NCBI GenBank assembly: GCA_905221605.1
Contig: CAJNDS010002393.1
Coordinates: 302,501-366,500 of the forward strand
DNA length: 64,000 nt
Direction of reading: 5' to 3'
From: Symbiodinium natans
Taxonomy: Eukaryota; Sar; Dinophyceae; Suessiales; Symbiodiniaceae
Shown one piece after another: positions 30,844 to 41,877 of this stretch. The notes beneath the pieces were generated by a model. It saw only the letters and a list, made by a program, of their open reading frames with translations. It searched no databases and was not told the DNA's origin. The translations under genes were made by a program, and so were the position numbers. The stretch's first letter is position 1. Each line of letters begins with the position of its first letter.

Positions 30844-31246
30844 AGATTGACTCTAGAGGTTAGTGTCTGAGCATCCCTCAGACGTTTCGGCTCAGGGGAA
30901 GAACAGCAGCAGACTTCGCAGCACACTAAGTCGCGAACATGTCGGCACTGGACCACGGCACGACCACGCTGGTGATCAGGTCGGGGGTGTTCTCCATGTG
31001 GGGGGTTTAGGGTTCAGGGTTTCGGGTTTAGGGTTCAGGGTTTGGGTTTAGGGTTTACTTTGGGGTTTTTGAGTTTAGGACTTAGGGTTTAGGTACCCCT
31101 CATATCGTAAACCCCCATTTTGCCACAGGGGGTGTGGGGTTTGTGGTTAGGGCTCAGGGCTTTGTGGATGGGTAGTTCATGGCGCACGGCTCGGGCGCAT
31201 CCTTCTATTCTACCCCCCCCCCCATCCACTCCCCTTCCCCCGGCAG

Positions 31247-32317
31247 GAGCAACGCCAAGATTAACTACGAGGGCATCCTGTTTATGCTGAGCAAGTTCTG
31301 TGGCGAAGCTGGGCTAAATTTATCGTCTGTTGCGATGGGTCATGAGCGTGAGCTGCACGTGACGTGCGCAAGTGCACGTCGCACCGACGACTTGTTTCTG
31401 ATGTGCCTTTTGTCGCAAGGCATTACTACTACTTGCGTAGGTGGTGCACAATTTCATGTTGACACGGAACTCAAGCAATGCGTAAGATGCTTCCGCCGCA
31501 AGTCCGCTTATGATTCTCTGGAAAAGCACTTGAGCTTTCCTGTCAGGGCACGCGGGCCTTTGACTTCGTGTACCTGCCATGGCCAAAGCTGGCAGTGATA
31601 AACTTCGTGACGCAGGAGCAATGTGCAGCCGCACACCGCATTCTCAGACAAATGGTCAGCTCCGAGAGCAGTGGCCTTCGCTACGTGAAGCCGGCAATCT
31701 TCCAAGGCATCTCCCAGAAGGAGTTTATAGGGTTTAGGGTTTAGTGTTTTGAGCGCCTAGAGGCGCAAACTTAAACCGCCCTGCCGCACTAAAAACCATC
31801 TGTGACACGAAGCTCCAACACGAGCATGCAAACGCCATCTAGAACCCTTAACCCGAAAGTCTCTATCCCAGGGTTCTTCTAAACCCGAAACCCCAAGCCC
31901 CACACCCTAAACCCTGAACCCTAAACCCTTAATCGTGAACTCTAAAGCTTAGATCCCCATGCTCCGGAAGGTTTGGGACCCAACTTGGCGCTCTTCTGCG
32001 CCAAGTCCGGCTACGATGCCATTCAAGACCCAGGCACGCCAATCATCCGAGAGGGATCGTACTTTGTGCGGAATCGAGGTTCAGGGTTCGGGGTTTAGGG
32101 TTTCGGGTTCAGGGTCCAGGGCTTGGGGTTGAGTGTTGAGGGTTCACGGGTTTAGGGTTCAGGGGTTTAGGGTTTAGGGTTTGGATTCGGGTTTGGCTGT
32201 ATGGTCTCGGCGGTTAAGGGTTTCGGATTCACAGCACTCAAGCCCTATGGTCGCTTGGGCTTGCAGGTAAAGCTCAACATGCCCCAGCTTGCTTCTGACC
32301 ATGGGCTCATCCGCTGA
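31247..32317 (+). CDS. Mei2-like RRM protein exons
   Basis: Candidate exons: 31247-31294 (NAKINYEGILFMLSK), 31547-31732 (GTRAFDFVYLPWPKLAVINF then VTQEQCAAAHRILRQMVSSE, LRYVKPAIFQGISQKE), 31953-32078 (HAPEGLGPNLALFCAKSGYD then AIQDPGTPIIREGSYFVRN; donor GTTCAG) and a short last exon after TTGCAG at 32266. FDFVYLPWP...AVINFVT resembles the core strands of the C-terminal RRM of Mei2-like RNA-binding proteins (YDFLYL...GYAFINF). That family binds RNA in meiosis and differentiation in fungi and plants. Ends and phases are uncertain; 31298-31546 may be coding or intron. Confidence 0.45.
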
Positions 32318-32614
32318 AACCCAGACCCCAAGAACCCCTAAACCCCCAAAACTCCTGAGCCACCAAGGCCTCTTGAGAAGCCCTAACCCTAAACCCCTAA
32401 ACCCCGAAACCCCAAGAACACCTAAACCCCTGAACCCCTAAATCCCTAAACCTGGACAAGCTAGCATGCCGTCAGCCCAAGACCCTAAACTGAGCTCTTC
32501 GGGTCAGCGGCTCCCCGTGTACCAGCCGTCTCGGGAGGATCAGGTTGTTGAGTCTTTTTCTTGTAAGGGAACCCATTGATGAGTATTCCCCTCTTTCTTG
32601 TAAGGAAACCTATG

Positions 32615-32712
32615 TGGGATGTTCCACCTTCTACTAGCAGTCCTTAATAGGGATTATCATAGGGGGACCATAATCCCCATTCAGGACGGCTAGTATCAGG
32701 GGGAGCCTCCCA
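32615..32712. repeat. Fold-back element FB1, copy D
   Basis: TGGGATGTTCCACCTTCTAC then TAGCAGTCCTTAATAGGGAT; right side ATCCCCATTCAGGACGGCTA then GTATCAGGGGGAGCCTCCCA. Confidence 0.8.
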
Positions 32713-33349
32713 AGAACCTACTCATAAACATGACTTTTCAAAGACTTCAACGCACAAGGCAGCTAAAACCCCTAAAACCCGACGCCTCTGGTGCGAGCTC
32801 CTCGGAGTTATCGGAAGGATGGTTCTGAATGAAGGTTGAAGGTGCTTGTTTGGGGTTCAGGGTTTAGGGTTTAGGATTTAGGGTTTAGGGTTTAGGATTT
32901 AGGGTTTTGGGTTGAAGGCGTATGCTTCTCGAATAGGATTCCGTGTCGCCGAAGAAGGCACCCCTACTTGGAAAAAAAAAACCTCCCCCCCCCCCCCCCA
33001 ACAAAAAAAGAAGTCACCATTTAGAGGCTGAACCCTAAACCCTGTATAGCGGCCCGCCCAATACCCAAAACAAGTCCAATACCCTAAGCCCTACGTCCTG
33101 GAACCGTTCCCCCAAGCCTCAAACACAAAAAACCTAAGCACTTGCCTTCAAGTTGCCACGGTGGTCTCGGTAGTCTGCGCCATGTGCCTAGAATGGCATG
33201 TTTACGTGGTAACTCAACGCCCTCAGGCAAACCAAATAGAGGCCAATCATAATCTAAAGTATCCCAAGGGCCTAAACCCTAATCTCTAAACGCAGCAGCT
33301 GGATTTTAAATGCCTTCAATAGGCCCTCATCGCCTTTCTTTAGGGTTTA

Positions 33350-33418
33350 GGTTCCCCTCATCAACTCCATTTGAATAAAGACCCTTTTCATTCCTAGGTT
33401 ACTCTTGGGTCGAGGTAT
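33350..33418. repeat. Dispersed repeat R2, copy 4
   Basis: GGTTCCCCTCATCAACTCCA ... TTTTCATTCCTAGGTTACTC then TTGGGTCGAG. Confidence 0.7.
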
Positions 33419-33668
33419 AGCACCCTTTGAATATGTAGGGGGATGTAAGGTACCAAATTCCCTAAACCCTAAACCCTGAGAACCAGCAGGGAATCCCTGA
33501 ACAGGTGCCCCGCGAATTTTCATCGCTGGAACTCCGGTACCGCTGCGCCTTGGCCAGCGTAGGGCTGAACAGGGCACGGGGTTGAGGCGCAGTTTTGGGT
33601 TCAGGCTTTAGGGTTCAGGGTTTAGGGTTTAAGGGTTTAGGGTTTTGGGTTTAGGGTTTAGGGTTGAG

Positions 33669-34144
33669 CACAATCTGCCAAGTGCTCCGATCCGAGAGCA
33701 GCAGCTCCGAAACTGCTTCCAGTTCCTCAAAGCAACTTTGGCTTCCGCCGTTTACAAGTCCTCTGGTAATGTTGATGATGGTAGCTTTCCAGATGCTTCA
33801 TCCTAGACCCTAAAGTTTAGGGCCTAAACCCTAAACCCTAAGCCGCAGTTATGTGGGCACCGTGACCAAGTGCCGGGCATGTGCTGTGTTCATCGCAAGC
33901 CGATGTTGTGCACAGTCTAAACAGCATGAACCCACGAAGCCCTAAACCCCTAACCCCTAAACCCTAAACCGTAAATCCTTTCCAGGATGCTTGCAGTGAA
34001 TCTGTACGTCACGGCGGAGCTTCTGCAAAGGTCTCAGGCACGGGGCTTTCTGGAAAATCCCCCCAGGGGGCACAGGGGCTAGAAACCTTGTGCTTCGCAC
34101 TCTCATTCTTGACCGCGGCACCGCTGGCTCAAACCAGTAGCTAA
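33669..34144 (+). CDS. Three exons ending a gene, unknown protein
   Basis: Exon 33669-33765 (HNLPSAPIREQQLRNCFQFL then KATLASAVYKSS; donor GTAATG), exon 33849-33914 (YVGTVTKCRACAVFIASRCC, C-x2-C and CC) and terminal exon 33986-34144 (acceptor TTTCCAG; DACSESVRHGGASAKVSGTG ... ETLCFALSFLTAAPLAQTSS; TAA 34142-34144). All three are strongly coding-like, but phases between them are off by one as drawn, so at least one boundary is wrong. The gene ends about 70 bp before the next start codon. Confidence 0.48.
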
Positions 34145-34216
34145 GATCGAAGCACGACGGCAAGCAGTTCCGTGCCATAGTGGTGCCGTAGCGCTCATCG
34201 CGGCGCTTCGATCCCG

Positions 34217-37200
34217 ATGGGTATCAAGGGGCGCTTTCGCTGGCGACCTTGCTTGCGGTGTCTGGGTTGTCTTTTTGTAGAGCTTTAGGCTTATGAGGGT
34301 TTTAAGCTTGTGCTGGGTGACTGCTGACTGACTGATGGCTTTAGGTTTCCTTGGTAACTTTTATGCGTACTTTCGACTTTCAGTTGTTAAACAACCCGAG
34401 CCTCATCAAGGTTATGTTTCTCTAGGAGTCTCGGCAAGAAAGGCGTGGAGGCACGGCCGTTAAAGGGCGTGTGGGTGCAGCTTCTGGACAAGGGACTGCA
34501 GCCTGTGATTGCGGCCAGGTCTTGCTTGGAATACGTTTATACGGTTCAGATACATGCGTAATGCATAAAACATACTGATTCTTTCGCAGTTGCGGAACAC
34601 TTCAGGGAGTCCCCTTGCAGATTCTGCATTGCTGATGACTTTGAGGAGCTACAGGGCTTTAGGGACTCTAGGGTGACTCCGAATGTATTCTAGGCGTGGC
34701 TGATGTAAATGTCCTGGTAGGCCTCAGCCCCACGAAGCAGAAGGGGCGTCCATCCCTGAGCCAATACGCCTAAACCCTACTCCCTAAACCCCAAACCCAA
34801 ACCCCAAACCCCAAACCCCAAACCCCAAACCCCAAACCCCAAACCCCCAACCCCCAACCCCCAACCCCCAACCCCCAACCCCCAAACCCCAAACCCCAAA
34901 CCCCAAACCCCAAACCCCAAACCCCAAACCCCGAACTGCACTGCCATAAGGTGGTGGACGGGATGAACTTCCTCATGTGCATGGTGTCTCGCTTGGCATC
35001 CCCCGGGCTTCCGCGCTTCCGGGAGTTGAGCGAGATGGTGAGCTGCTCGCCTTGTGGTAATTGGGGTTTAGGGCCTTTGGGGTTTAGGGCCTTTAGGGTT
35101 TAGGGTTTAGGGTGGGGCTTGGTTTAGGTTCTGAGCCCGACCAGTTAGTGCCATGTTTTTTCAGGGAACAAGTTGCCCACAACCCAAGAACACCCCAAGC
35201 ACTAAAAGGATCCCACGCTCTTGTTTGAATCTCGGTCAGGGACAGGACAAAGGTAAGGTCCAAGTTAGCCGCTCAACGTATACAGCTGCAGTAAATGCAG
35301 GGCCCTAGTAAGCAGCTCCGTGTCTTGGGGAACCATGCTTTGCGTACAGCGCTTGAGTGGCACTGTACTCTGGCAGAAAAGAATTGAAACACAAGTTGGC
35401 CCTCGATCTTAATCCGGAAGACCATGAAACTGGATCCCTAGACCCGAAATTTTTTACATCCGTGATGCATGGTCCAGTAAGGATACACATTGACGGAACT
35501 GCTTCGGGCGTGTCCCGGGGCGATGCTGCACTTCATCTTCGACGGGCTCAAAGACGAGGATGCTCGAAGAAGCTAAGCCCTAAACCCTACACAAAGGACC
35601 CTGCTGCAGTCTGCCTAGTGCGATCTTTTTTCAATGGTTTCCAGCAATGACGATGGCAATAGCAAGTTCCGTAGCTACCACAGCTGCTGCAACGTCGAGG
35701 ACGACCCGACGACGACTGCTACGACAACTACTGCCAGTAGTAGTCTACTAGTACTACTACTGGTACTAGTGCTACTATTCCTACTACTATTCTTACTACT
35801 ACGACTACTGCTACTACTACTACTACTACTACTACTACGACGACGACGACGACGACGACGACCACGACCACGACCACGACCGCTACCGCTACCGCTACCG
35901 CTACCGCTACCGCTACCGCTATCCTACTGCTACTGCTACGGATACTGCTACTGCCCCTGCTACTCTTCACTTGGCCAGAAGGATGGCTACGACGCGAAGA
36001 CTCCGGAATCCTTGAGGCGCAAGGGCTTAAGGTTTGCATTATTTGAGGTTTAGGCTGGTAAGGTTTAGGGCTTTGGGGTTGAAGGTCTTACAGGGTGGGG
36101 TTTTCACATCCGGCATTTGGGCTGGTACTCTGTCTGCAAGGCGCAAAGTCGACAAGCTGGGCGAGGCAGCGGAAGCTGTGGCAGCTGCTTGTACGAAGCA
36201 GAAGCATGTTTCAGCGAAATAGCCATCTTTCGGACCAGGAAACAATATTCTACAATCTTATACAACCATATGGAAGCATATACGATAACAACAGTACCCA
36301 TTAAAGAACCACAAGAGTTTATAGTAAAAAGCAACACTGCATCTCCAGAAGAGGCAGAGTCAGAACAGTTCGTTTGCATCCGGGGAGTAGCGAGCCATTA
36401 ATTGAAGTTTAGCGACAAATGGCAAAATGGTTTTATAAGCAGAATGAACATGAAAACATATTGTTCTTTGTTTTTTGTTCCTGGCGCGACGGGGGTTCTA
36501 GGCCTACAGCGAGTTTGGCTTCAGCCTGCGGGGGGGCACCAGCTCAACGACGCCTCTCCTGCCTCCGGGTCGTTGAATAGAATGAGTAGAATACTCACTT
36601 TAGGGTTCAGGGGTTTCGAGGCTTTCTGAGTTTGATTGTGGGTTTGGGCTTACTATGTTACATGGAATAGTGGTATGCAACCCTAAATCCTAAACCCTAA
36701 ACCCTAAGAACCTTCGACTCGAGTTGCCAAAACCAGGTCCCTGTTCTTCGAGGTCGTGCGTAGCCTGGAAGGTAGCCACCGCATCTTCAGAGCACAGTCG
36801 CGCTCCACCGATGCCGACGTTGCCGTTGCCCTCTATGCGACCCGCCAGAACGCGGTCATGTTGCTGTCAGATGACTCAGACTTCCTCATCAGCTTCGCAG
36901 GTGAGGGTTGCGTATTGCTTGGCAGGTCGTTCCTGTTTCAGGAGGATGGACTCCACGCCAAGACCTTGTCTGTGCAGGACAGGCTGCAGAGGCTTCGTGT
37001 GGAGAGCATGGGCGATGTGCGGCTTCTCGCCTGCAAGCTCGGCACGGACCTTACCCCCTCGGTTGAGGCAGAGCACGTAGACCTGAAAGGCGCTGCTTGG
37101 CAGGAGGCTGTGAAAAGCCTCCTGGACGAGAAGGCTGCAGACCTCTTCCTTCGACAGTATGACCTGGAAGCCTACGACCACCAGCCATGCGAGCATGGCA

Positions 37201-38726
37201 CAGACGCATGGAGTTACAGGGGCAGGCTCGCCTGTGGGCTCACTTCGGTGTTTCCGCCTGGGCCGATGGACCCTTTGACCATGGACTTTCTTTACGAAGT
37301 TCGCCTGCGACCAAACGACGAGCCTGGCAGAGGTGATGACCCTTTGGCTTCCCAGCGCTTGTTTCGCGCATACTGTCATGGGCATCTATCCAGTCAGATC
37401 ATCTCCCTGCTGCAGTCCCAGCGCGCCTTCACCTCCTGTGAGCCTGCAGATTTTGTTGGCTTTCTGGATGGTAGGGAGCAGGACCTCCGGCCCGTACACG
37501 AGTTCAGTCGTGCTTGGATCGCCCGTGTGGCAGCGTTGTTGATGGGCGACCCTGACATGGCAGACAGCTGGGAGGACGACGAGCGGGATCTTCGGTTCCA
37601 GCACATCGACTTCCACCGCGTCTCGCTCATGGCCTTGAAGCGCAGCTGGGATGCACGCAGGCCTGTGGCCCAGCTCGAGGCCCAGGCGAGAAGAGCTCAA
37701 AAGGATAGGGAGCTGGTGCAGTGCAGCAGAGATGCTGCCAAGGCAAAGCTCTGCCAAGAGCTGCACGTAGAGGATCTCGAAGAGCGGGTGGTGCTTGAAG
37801 CTGCGAGGCTTCCCCAATGGTTCTGGCATGACGCGTGTGACCCGGATGTGTGGTGCGCCCGCAAGTTCTTCTACCTCGTGACCGGACGAGACCTGATGGA
37901 CCTGCCGGAGAAGCACAGGGATCTGGTGCGAAGCGCGCTGATGCACAAGTGCCATGGGGAGACGAACCTCATCAGCTTCTGGTCTGTTCAGTTTGTATGT
38001 GGGTAGTCCTCTGTATCAGGGTCTGCTTTGGGGGGGGTCTTTATTTTCAGGGTGGCGTACTAGATTACACAGAAAACACGCTCAGTTGGAGAACTGCCCA
38101 TGTGTGTTCTGCCTGTCATCCCCACGGCAACATGCAACTGGGTAAGCAAGCTGGTTGTTCTTGTCATCCACATCTTAGGACTCTTCACTGTCACCTTAAC
38201 GGCCGTCTCCGGCGAGCTCGTCGCAAACGAGCATATCCAGGACATGCTGGAAGATCTCTCTGCCTCGCGATCCCAGGGCCTGCGCTTGGGTGAGAGTTTG
38301 CGGGGCTCCAACAACCCTGGCGATCTACGCAGCCTCCTCATTTTAGGTGGCCTCGCATGGCGGATGCTGTCCTGTCTGCAGGATGCCTATTGCCTGTTGG
38401 GCCACGAGGGCTCCCTCTTTCAGAGGCACTTGCGCTTTGACGGGGGTCCTGTCGTTCTTACTGAGGGCGGGCTCGTGAAGAAGGCAGCTCACGGCTACAT
38501 GATCCGCTTGTACGGAATGGATGATGAGCAGATCATCACGGCAGATCAGGTCGACGTAGTGAGAAGCCTTCTGAATCAAGCTGATGCCACCAGCACGGTG
38601 TCTCGTGATGGAGGCGGCTTCAAAGTTACTCACATGAGCGGCAAGGCGGCTTTCAAGTTCCATGGGCGCTGCGTGTTCCTGCAGGGGCTGCAGCCCTTCA
38701 AGCTGAAGGTGAAAGCCCTGGACTAG
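34217..38726 (+). CDS. XPG/FEN1/asteroid-type PIN nuclease-like protein
   Basis: Nine exons, all in phase, 2361 bp, 786 aa plus TAG: 34217-34257, 34426-34534, 34951-35056, 35482-35571, 36149-36207, 36510-36568, 36737-37994, 38051-38141, 38179-38726. Start MGIKG is the invariant N-terminus of the XPG/FEN1 family. Then come VWVQLLDKGLQPV, VVDGMNFL (D53), MLHFIFDG (D106), RSTDADVAVALYA (D180/D182) and VMLLSDDSDFLI (D201/D203), the acidic metal-binding residues of the XPG N and I regions in order. The family cuts structured DNA or RNA with two metal ions; asteroid-like members carry long unknown C-termini, as here (residues 210-786). The exon 4 donor is non-consensus (GCTAAG), and exon 2 may end earlier. 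Introns 2, 3, 4 and 6 carry telomeric-type heptamers; the short introns 7 and 8 (56 and 37 bp) do not. Family call firm, exact exon edges inferred. Confidence 0.82.
34783..34933. repeat. (CCCCAAA)n / (CCCCCAA)n variant array
   Basis: About 20 heptamers in intron 2 of the PIN gene: CCCCAAA, a central block of CCCCCAA, then CCCCAAA again. Translates to a false GWGLGVWGLG frame on the minus strand. Confidence 0.95.
35697..35952. repeat. Evolving trinucleotide tract in intron 4
   Basis: CTA/CTG units pass into (CTA)n, (CGA)n, (CCACGA)n and (CCGCTA)n blocks. Yields false poly-Leu/Arg/Pro frames. It sits between exons 4 and 5 of the PIN gene. Confidence 0.95.
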
Positions 38727-38744
38727 CAACATGAGTCTGCAGTT

Positions 38745-38770
38745 GTGGGGCCCCCTTTTTGGGCCCCATG
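38745..38770. terminator. GC-rich hairpin after the PIN gene stop
   Basis: GGGGCCCCC-TTTTTT-GGGCCCC lies 20 bp after the TAG. It would form a stable stem in the 3' UTR. Role unknown; eukaryotic 3' ends do not need it. 38771-39140 is unique sequence without a clear gene, probably 3' UTR or spacer. Confidence 0.35.
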
Positions 38771-39336
38771 ACTCGGATCAGCTCCCGTTCCACAACTGTC
38801 GGGGGTGACGAGCGCAAAGGAAGTAGGGTTTCCGCATGTGCTTGTCGCGCCCTACGTTGTGGCTCTGACTACCAAAGTGTTGCTGCTCGTCTGTACAGCA
38901 TGACTCTGACCCCTCCCCTGCAAGACTCTAGGCAAGACCAGATGTGAGGAAAAAGGGGCGCATTCTTCTGAGCATCACTCTCTCAGCATCATGGCGCTTC
39001 AATGCGGCTTTTGTAATGGCCATGGGTGTATCGTTGCATTCATCAGAGCAAGTGAAGGGTAGCTGCCGCGCATTGCGTACCACCGTGCCTGACGCCGCGC
39101 TGTTCTACGATCATGTCAGCCTCCGCCTTGCAATTGGATCCTCTAACCCTGAACCCTGAACCCCTAAACCCTAAACTCTCAGCCCTTACTAAACCCTAAA
39201 CCCTAAACATCCCTAAACCCTAGACCCGAAACCCTAAATGCCCTAGACCCGAAACCCTAAATGCTAAACCCTAAACCCTAACTTCTGAACCCCACATGAA
39301 CTCTAGACCCTCCCTGCTAGGGCGAGAGTTCACCAG

Positions 39337-39886
39337 CCTATACCGACATCGGAGAGACCGTCGTCGGCAAGAAGCTGCCAAAGGATGGCGGTGCCTCGCA
39401 AAGTCAGTTGTTTTTTTTTTTTTTTTTTTTTTGGGGGGGGGGGGGGTAAGGGTTTAGGGTTTTAGGGTTAGGGTTTAGGGTTTAGGTTTAGGGTTTAGGG
39501 TTTAGGGTTTAGGGTTTAGGGTTAGGGTTTAGGGTTTAGCTTATTTTTTTTTTTTGGGGGGGGGGGGGGGTGGTATATATACCGCAGCGCGTAAAGGCTT
39601 TAGGGTGGAAAACTCTCAGGTTGAGGGTTTGGGGAAAAGGGTAGGGCAGGTCATGAAAGGCAACCTGGCCGTCATGGAGCCTAAGCACTAAGCCACACCC
39701 TGCAGATAAACTCCATAAACCCTATGAATAGTCCGTATAAGCCCTACAGCCCTAAACCCTAAACCCTAAACCCCAAACCCTAAACCCTAAACCCTTCAAT
39801 CCCTGCAATCCCCCACGTATCCTCAAGGCCTTGACCAGATCAAGGTGAAGTCCGAGGACAGAATCCTTTTGCTGGGCTCCTGTTAG
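39337..39886 (+). CDS. Ubiquitin-like domain split over two exons
   Basis: Exon 39337-39402 (YTDIGETVVGKKLPKDGGAS) joins in phase 1 to exon 39828-39886 (LDQIKVKSEDRILLLGSC; TAG or donor GTTAGG). Together they resemble the C-terminal half of ubiquitin-like domains of the USP14/UBP6 or BAG type (GK.L..D..L..L..K..D.I.L.GS). Such domains dock proteins to the proteasome or chaperones. The 425 bp intron holds two T-tract/G-tract composites and TTTAGGG and CCCTAAA arrays. The rest of the gene is not identified. Confidence 0.5.
39408..39572. repeat. Two T(n)G(n) tracts around a TTTAGGG array
   Basis: T-run then G-run at 39409-39436 and again at 39545-39570, with heptamers (39437-39540) between. Confidence 0.95.
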
Positions 39887-40399
39887 GGTTTAGGGTTTAG
39901 GCTTTAGGCTTTAGGGTTAGGTTTTATAGGGTTTAAGCTACCAAAATGGGGTATCTAGAGCACATAATGTCGTGTGTGATCATTGTTTGGAAAGTTAGTT
40001 CACGTTCCTGAACAGGGGGAAATTATCAGAGGACTTGTTAAGATCTCGTTCTGCGTAAGGAAACATGGACAAAGAATTCCCCACATGTAGCTACAATCAA
40101 AAACCACCTGCTGTTGAAAGGGGCCCCCCTCTTAAACCCTAAACCCTGAACCCTGAGCCAACCCTAAACCCAGACCCTAGACCCTAAACCCTAAACCCTA
40201 CAGGGGCAAGCCCCTTGGGTTCTGGGGTGCCCCCTTCCATAGCCAGTGCTCTAAAGATCCCATCCTACGTCCGACCCTTTGTGGGGTTTAGGGTTTGGGG
40301 CTTAAGGCTTTGGGGTTCAGGGCTTGGGGTTTAGTTTAGTTTTTAGGGTTGAGAATCCAGAAGGATGACCCTGAATGCTTGCTTGGGGGTCCCAAACCC

Positions 40400-41660
40400 C
40401 AAACCCTAAACCCTAAACCCTGAACCCTGAACCCTGTACCCTGAACCCTCAACACCAAACCCCGGAAGTCCGCTTGCGCTTTGTCTGCCAGGCCTCGCCT
40501 CAAGTGACGCCTTTCTTGCCGTGCTATGTGCCATCACACCTGCCGACATTGCTTGCAGACCCTTCCCCTCAGCTGCCCCACACCCCCTTGTGCGGAGTTC
40601 AAGTTTTGTCTCAGTTCTGTGTATAGCTCGTGAGTTTCTGGGCTCCTGGGAAACCCGAGAACATGTTTCCAAAAGAGAGTGCTGCACGCAGAACCCTCGT
40701 TGAATGCAACGTTCCGGGGATTTCCCCCAGGCCCATGCATAGTCCAAGATGCCACAGGCTTCACATGGAAGGCTGCCTGAGAGTACCCAGGGATTTTTGG
40801 CCGTCCCCACGGGGCATGACATAGCACTTGTTGCTACGAACGGACCTGCGAGCTGACATTCAATCGGCTCCGTTTCTATTTGAATCTTCAATTGCTGGAG
40901 GTCGACCCCGCGATTGCAAGTAGTCTAAGAGCGTGAGTCTTTACGGAGGCTATATACCGTACAGATGCACTGGTCTAGCTTTTCCAAAGAAGAGTCGTTA
41001 AAGTTGCAACTAGTTTCTTTCTGGGGGGGCTTGCTCTTCATCCTGCTTAGCATAGAGTTGTAGTCAAGCAAGCCCTAGTTTTGTCGCCGCAAGCAATCGC
41101 CATCGTGCTCCTGCAAGCTCGCCTTTCTCTTCCAGACTTCACCAGATGACTGAAAGCCTTTGCAGCCGCCGGCGAAGAGCGTGAAACTTCGATGTCCGAG
41201 TGGTACTCTTCAGCATGGTTGACCTAGCAGGCGCCCGCGTCCTTTTGCCTAGAGCTCTGTAGGCTGTGCGGCTGCTCCGAGAAATGCACTTGTGCTGCAG
41301 AAGGAAACATGCCGGGAGGGCCACTTTTGAGTTTGTGGGGTTCCAGTTTTCGTCCCTGAGCTCTCATCTGACTCATCAGGCCTGAAAGTATCGCAAGAAA
41401 CGGTTCAATGTCTCACCAGCACGCCCCAGACCCCAAACCCGACTGTACACCCCCGGCACGTCAAGGGCTGTTCGTTCACGAGGTGCTCAGTGAGGTACTG
41501 ACGGTCACGCCACACGCCTCTAAGAAAGGGAGGTGTAGATGGAGAGGGGGGGGGGAAGAGGGAGGGTTTGCAGGGACCCGTTTTGTTTTTATCATTTGAT
41601 GAGAGTAATTATCGCGATCCACTCAGAACGATGGTCCTTCCCCCATGATATCCTTTGTCC
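40400..41660. other. Ambiguous unique region
   Basis: A 161-codon minus-strand frame (40406-40891, part of it repeat-derived) and plus-strand frames (VTPFLPCYVPSHLPTLLADP at about 40510-40610; QGLFVHEVLSEVLTVTPHAS at 41464-41520) compete. None shows a known domain or clear splice chain. R2-like or telomeric repeats are sparse here. Confidence 0.4.
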
Positions 41661-41663
41661 GAG

Positions 41664-41730
41664 TGTTTCATGGCGTTAGGAAGTCCCGGTGATGGGCGAC
41701 TCCACTTGGAGCAGTTGACATACCTTTATG
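41664..41730 (+). CDS. Exon candidate, weak EF-hand resemblance
   Basis: Acceptor TCCGAG, frame CFMALGSPGDGRLHLEQLTY, donor GTTCCC. GSPGDGRLHLEQL resembles an EF-hand calcium loop (DxDGDGxLxxxEL), but the first Asp is missing. Confidence 0.3.
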
Positions 41731-41877
41731 GTTCCCTGCTCCTGGGGCAGCAGCTCCTATACTTTTCAAATCGGCTAAGAAGTCCCTGCAGTCTGACGAA
41801 GGTTGACAAACCATCAGCACGCACTGCCTCAACTGTTTTTCTAGCTATTCTAGTTACTCTGTATCCTCTTGCGCCAG

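Noticed and set aside
35634-36053. 139-codon Leu/Arg/Pro ORF
   Set aside because: Translation of the trinucleotide tract in the PIN-gene intron 4.
37386-37955. 189-codon minus-strand ORF
   Set aside because: Shadow of exon 7 of the PIN nuclease-like gene; the plus frame carries the motifs. Likewise 36876-37385 minus and 38343-38732 minus.
38745-38770. Bacterial-type rho-independent terminator
   Set aside because: The context is a eukaryotic spliced gene and the T-run is inside the loop, not after the stem.
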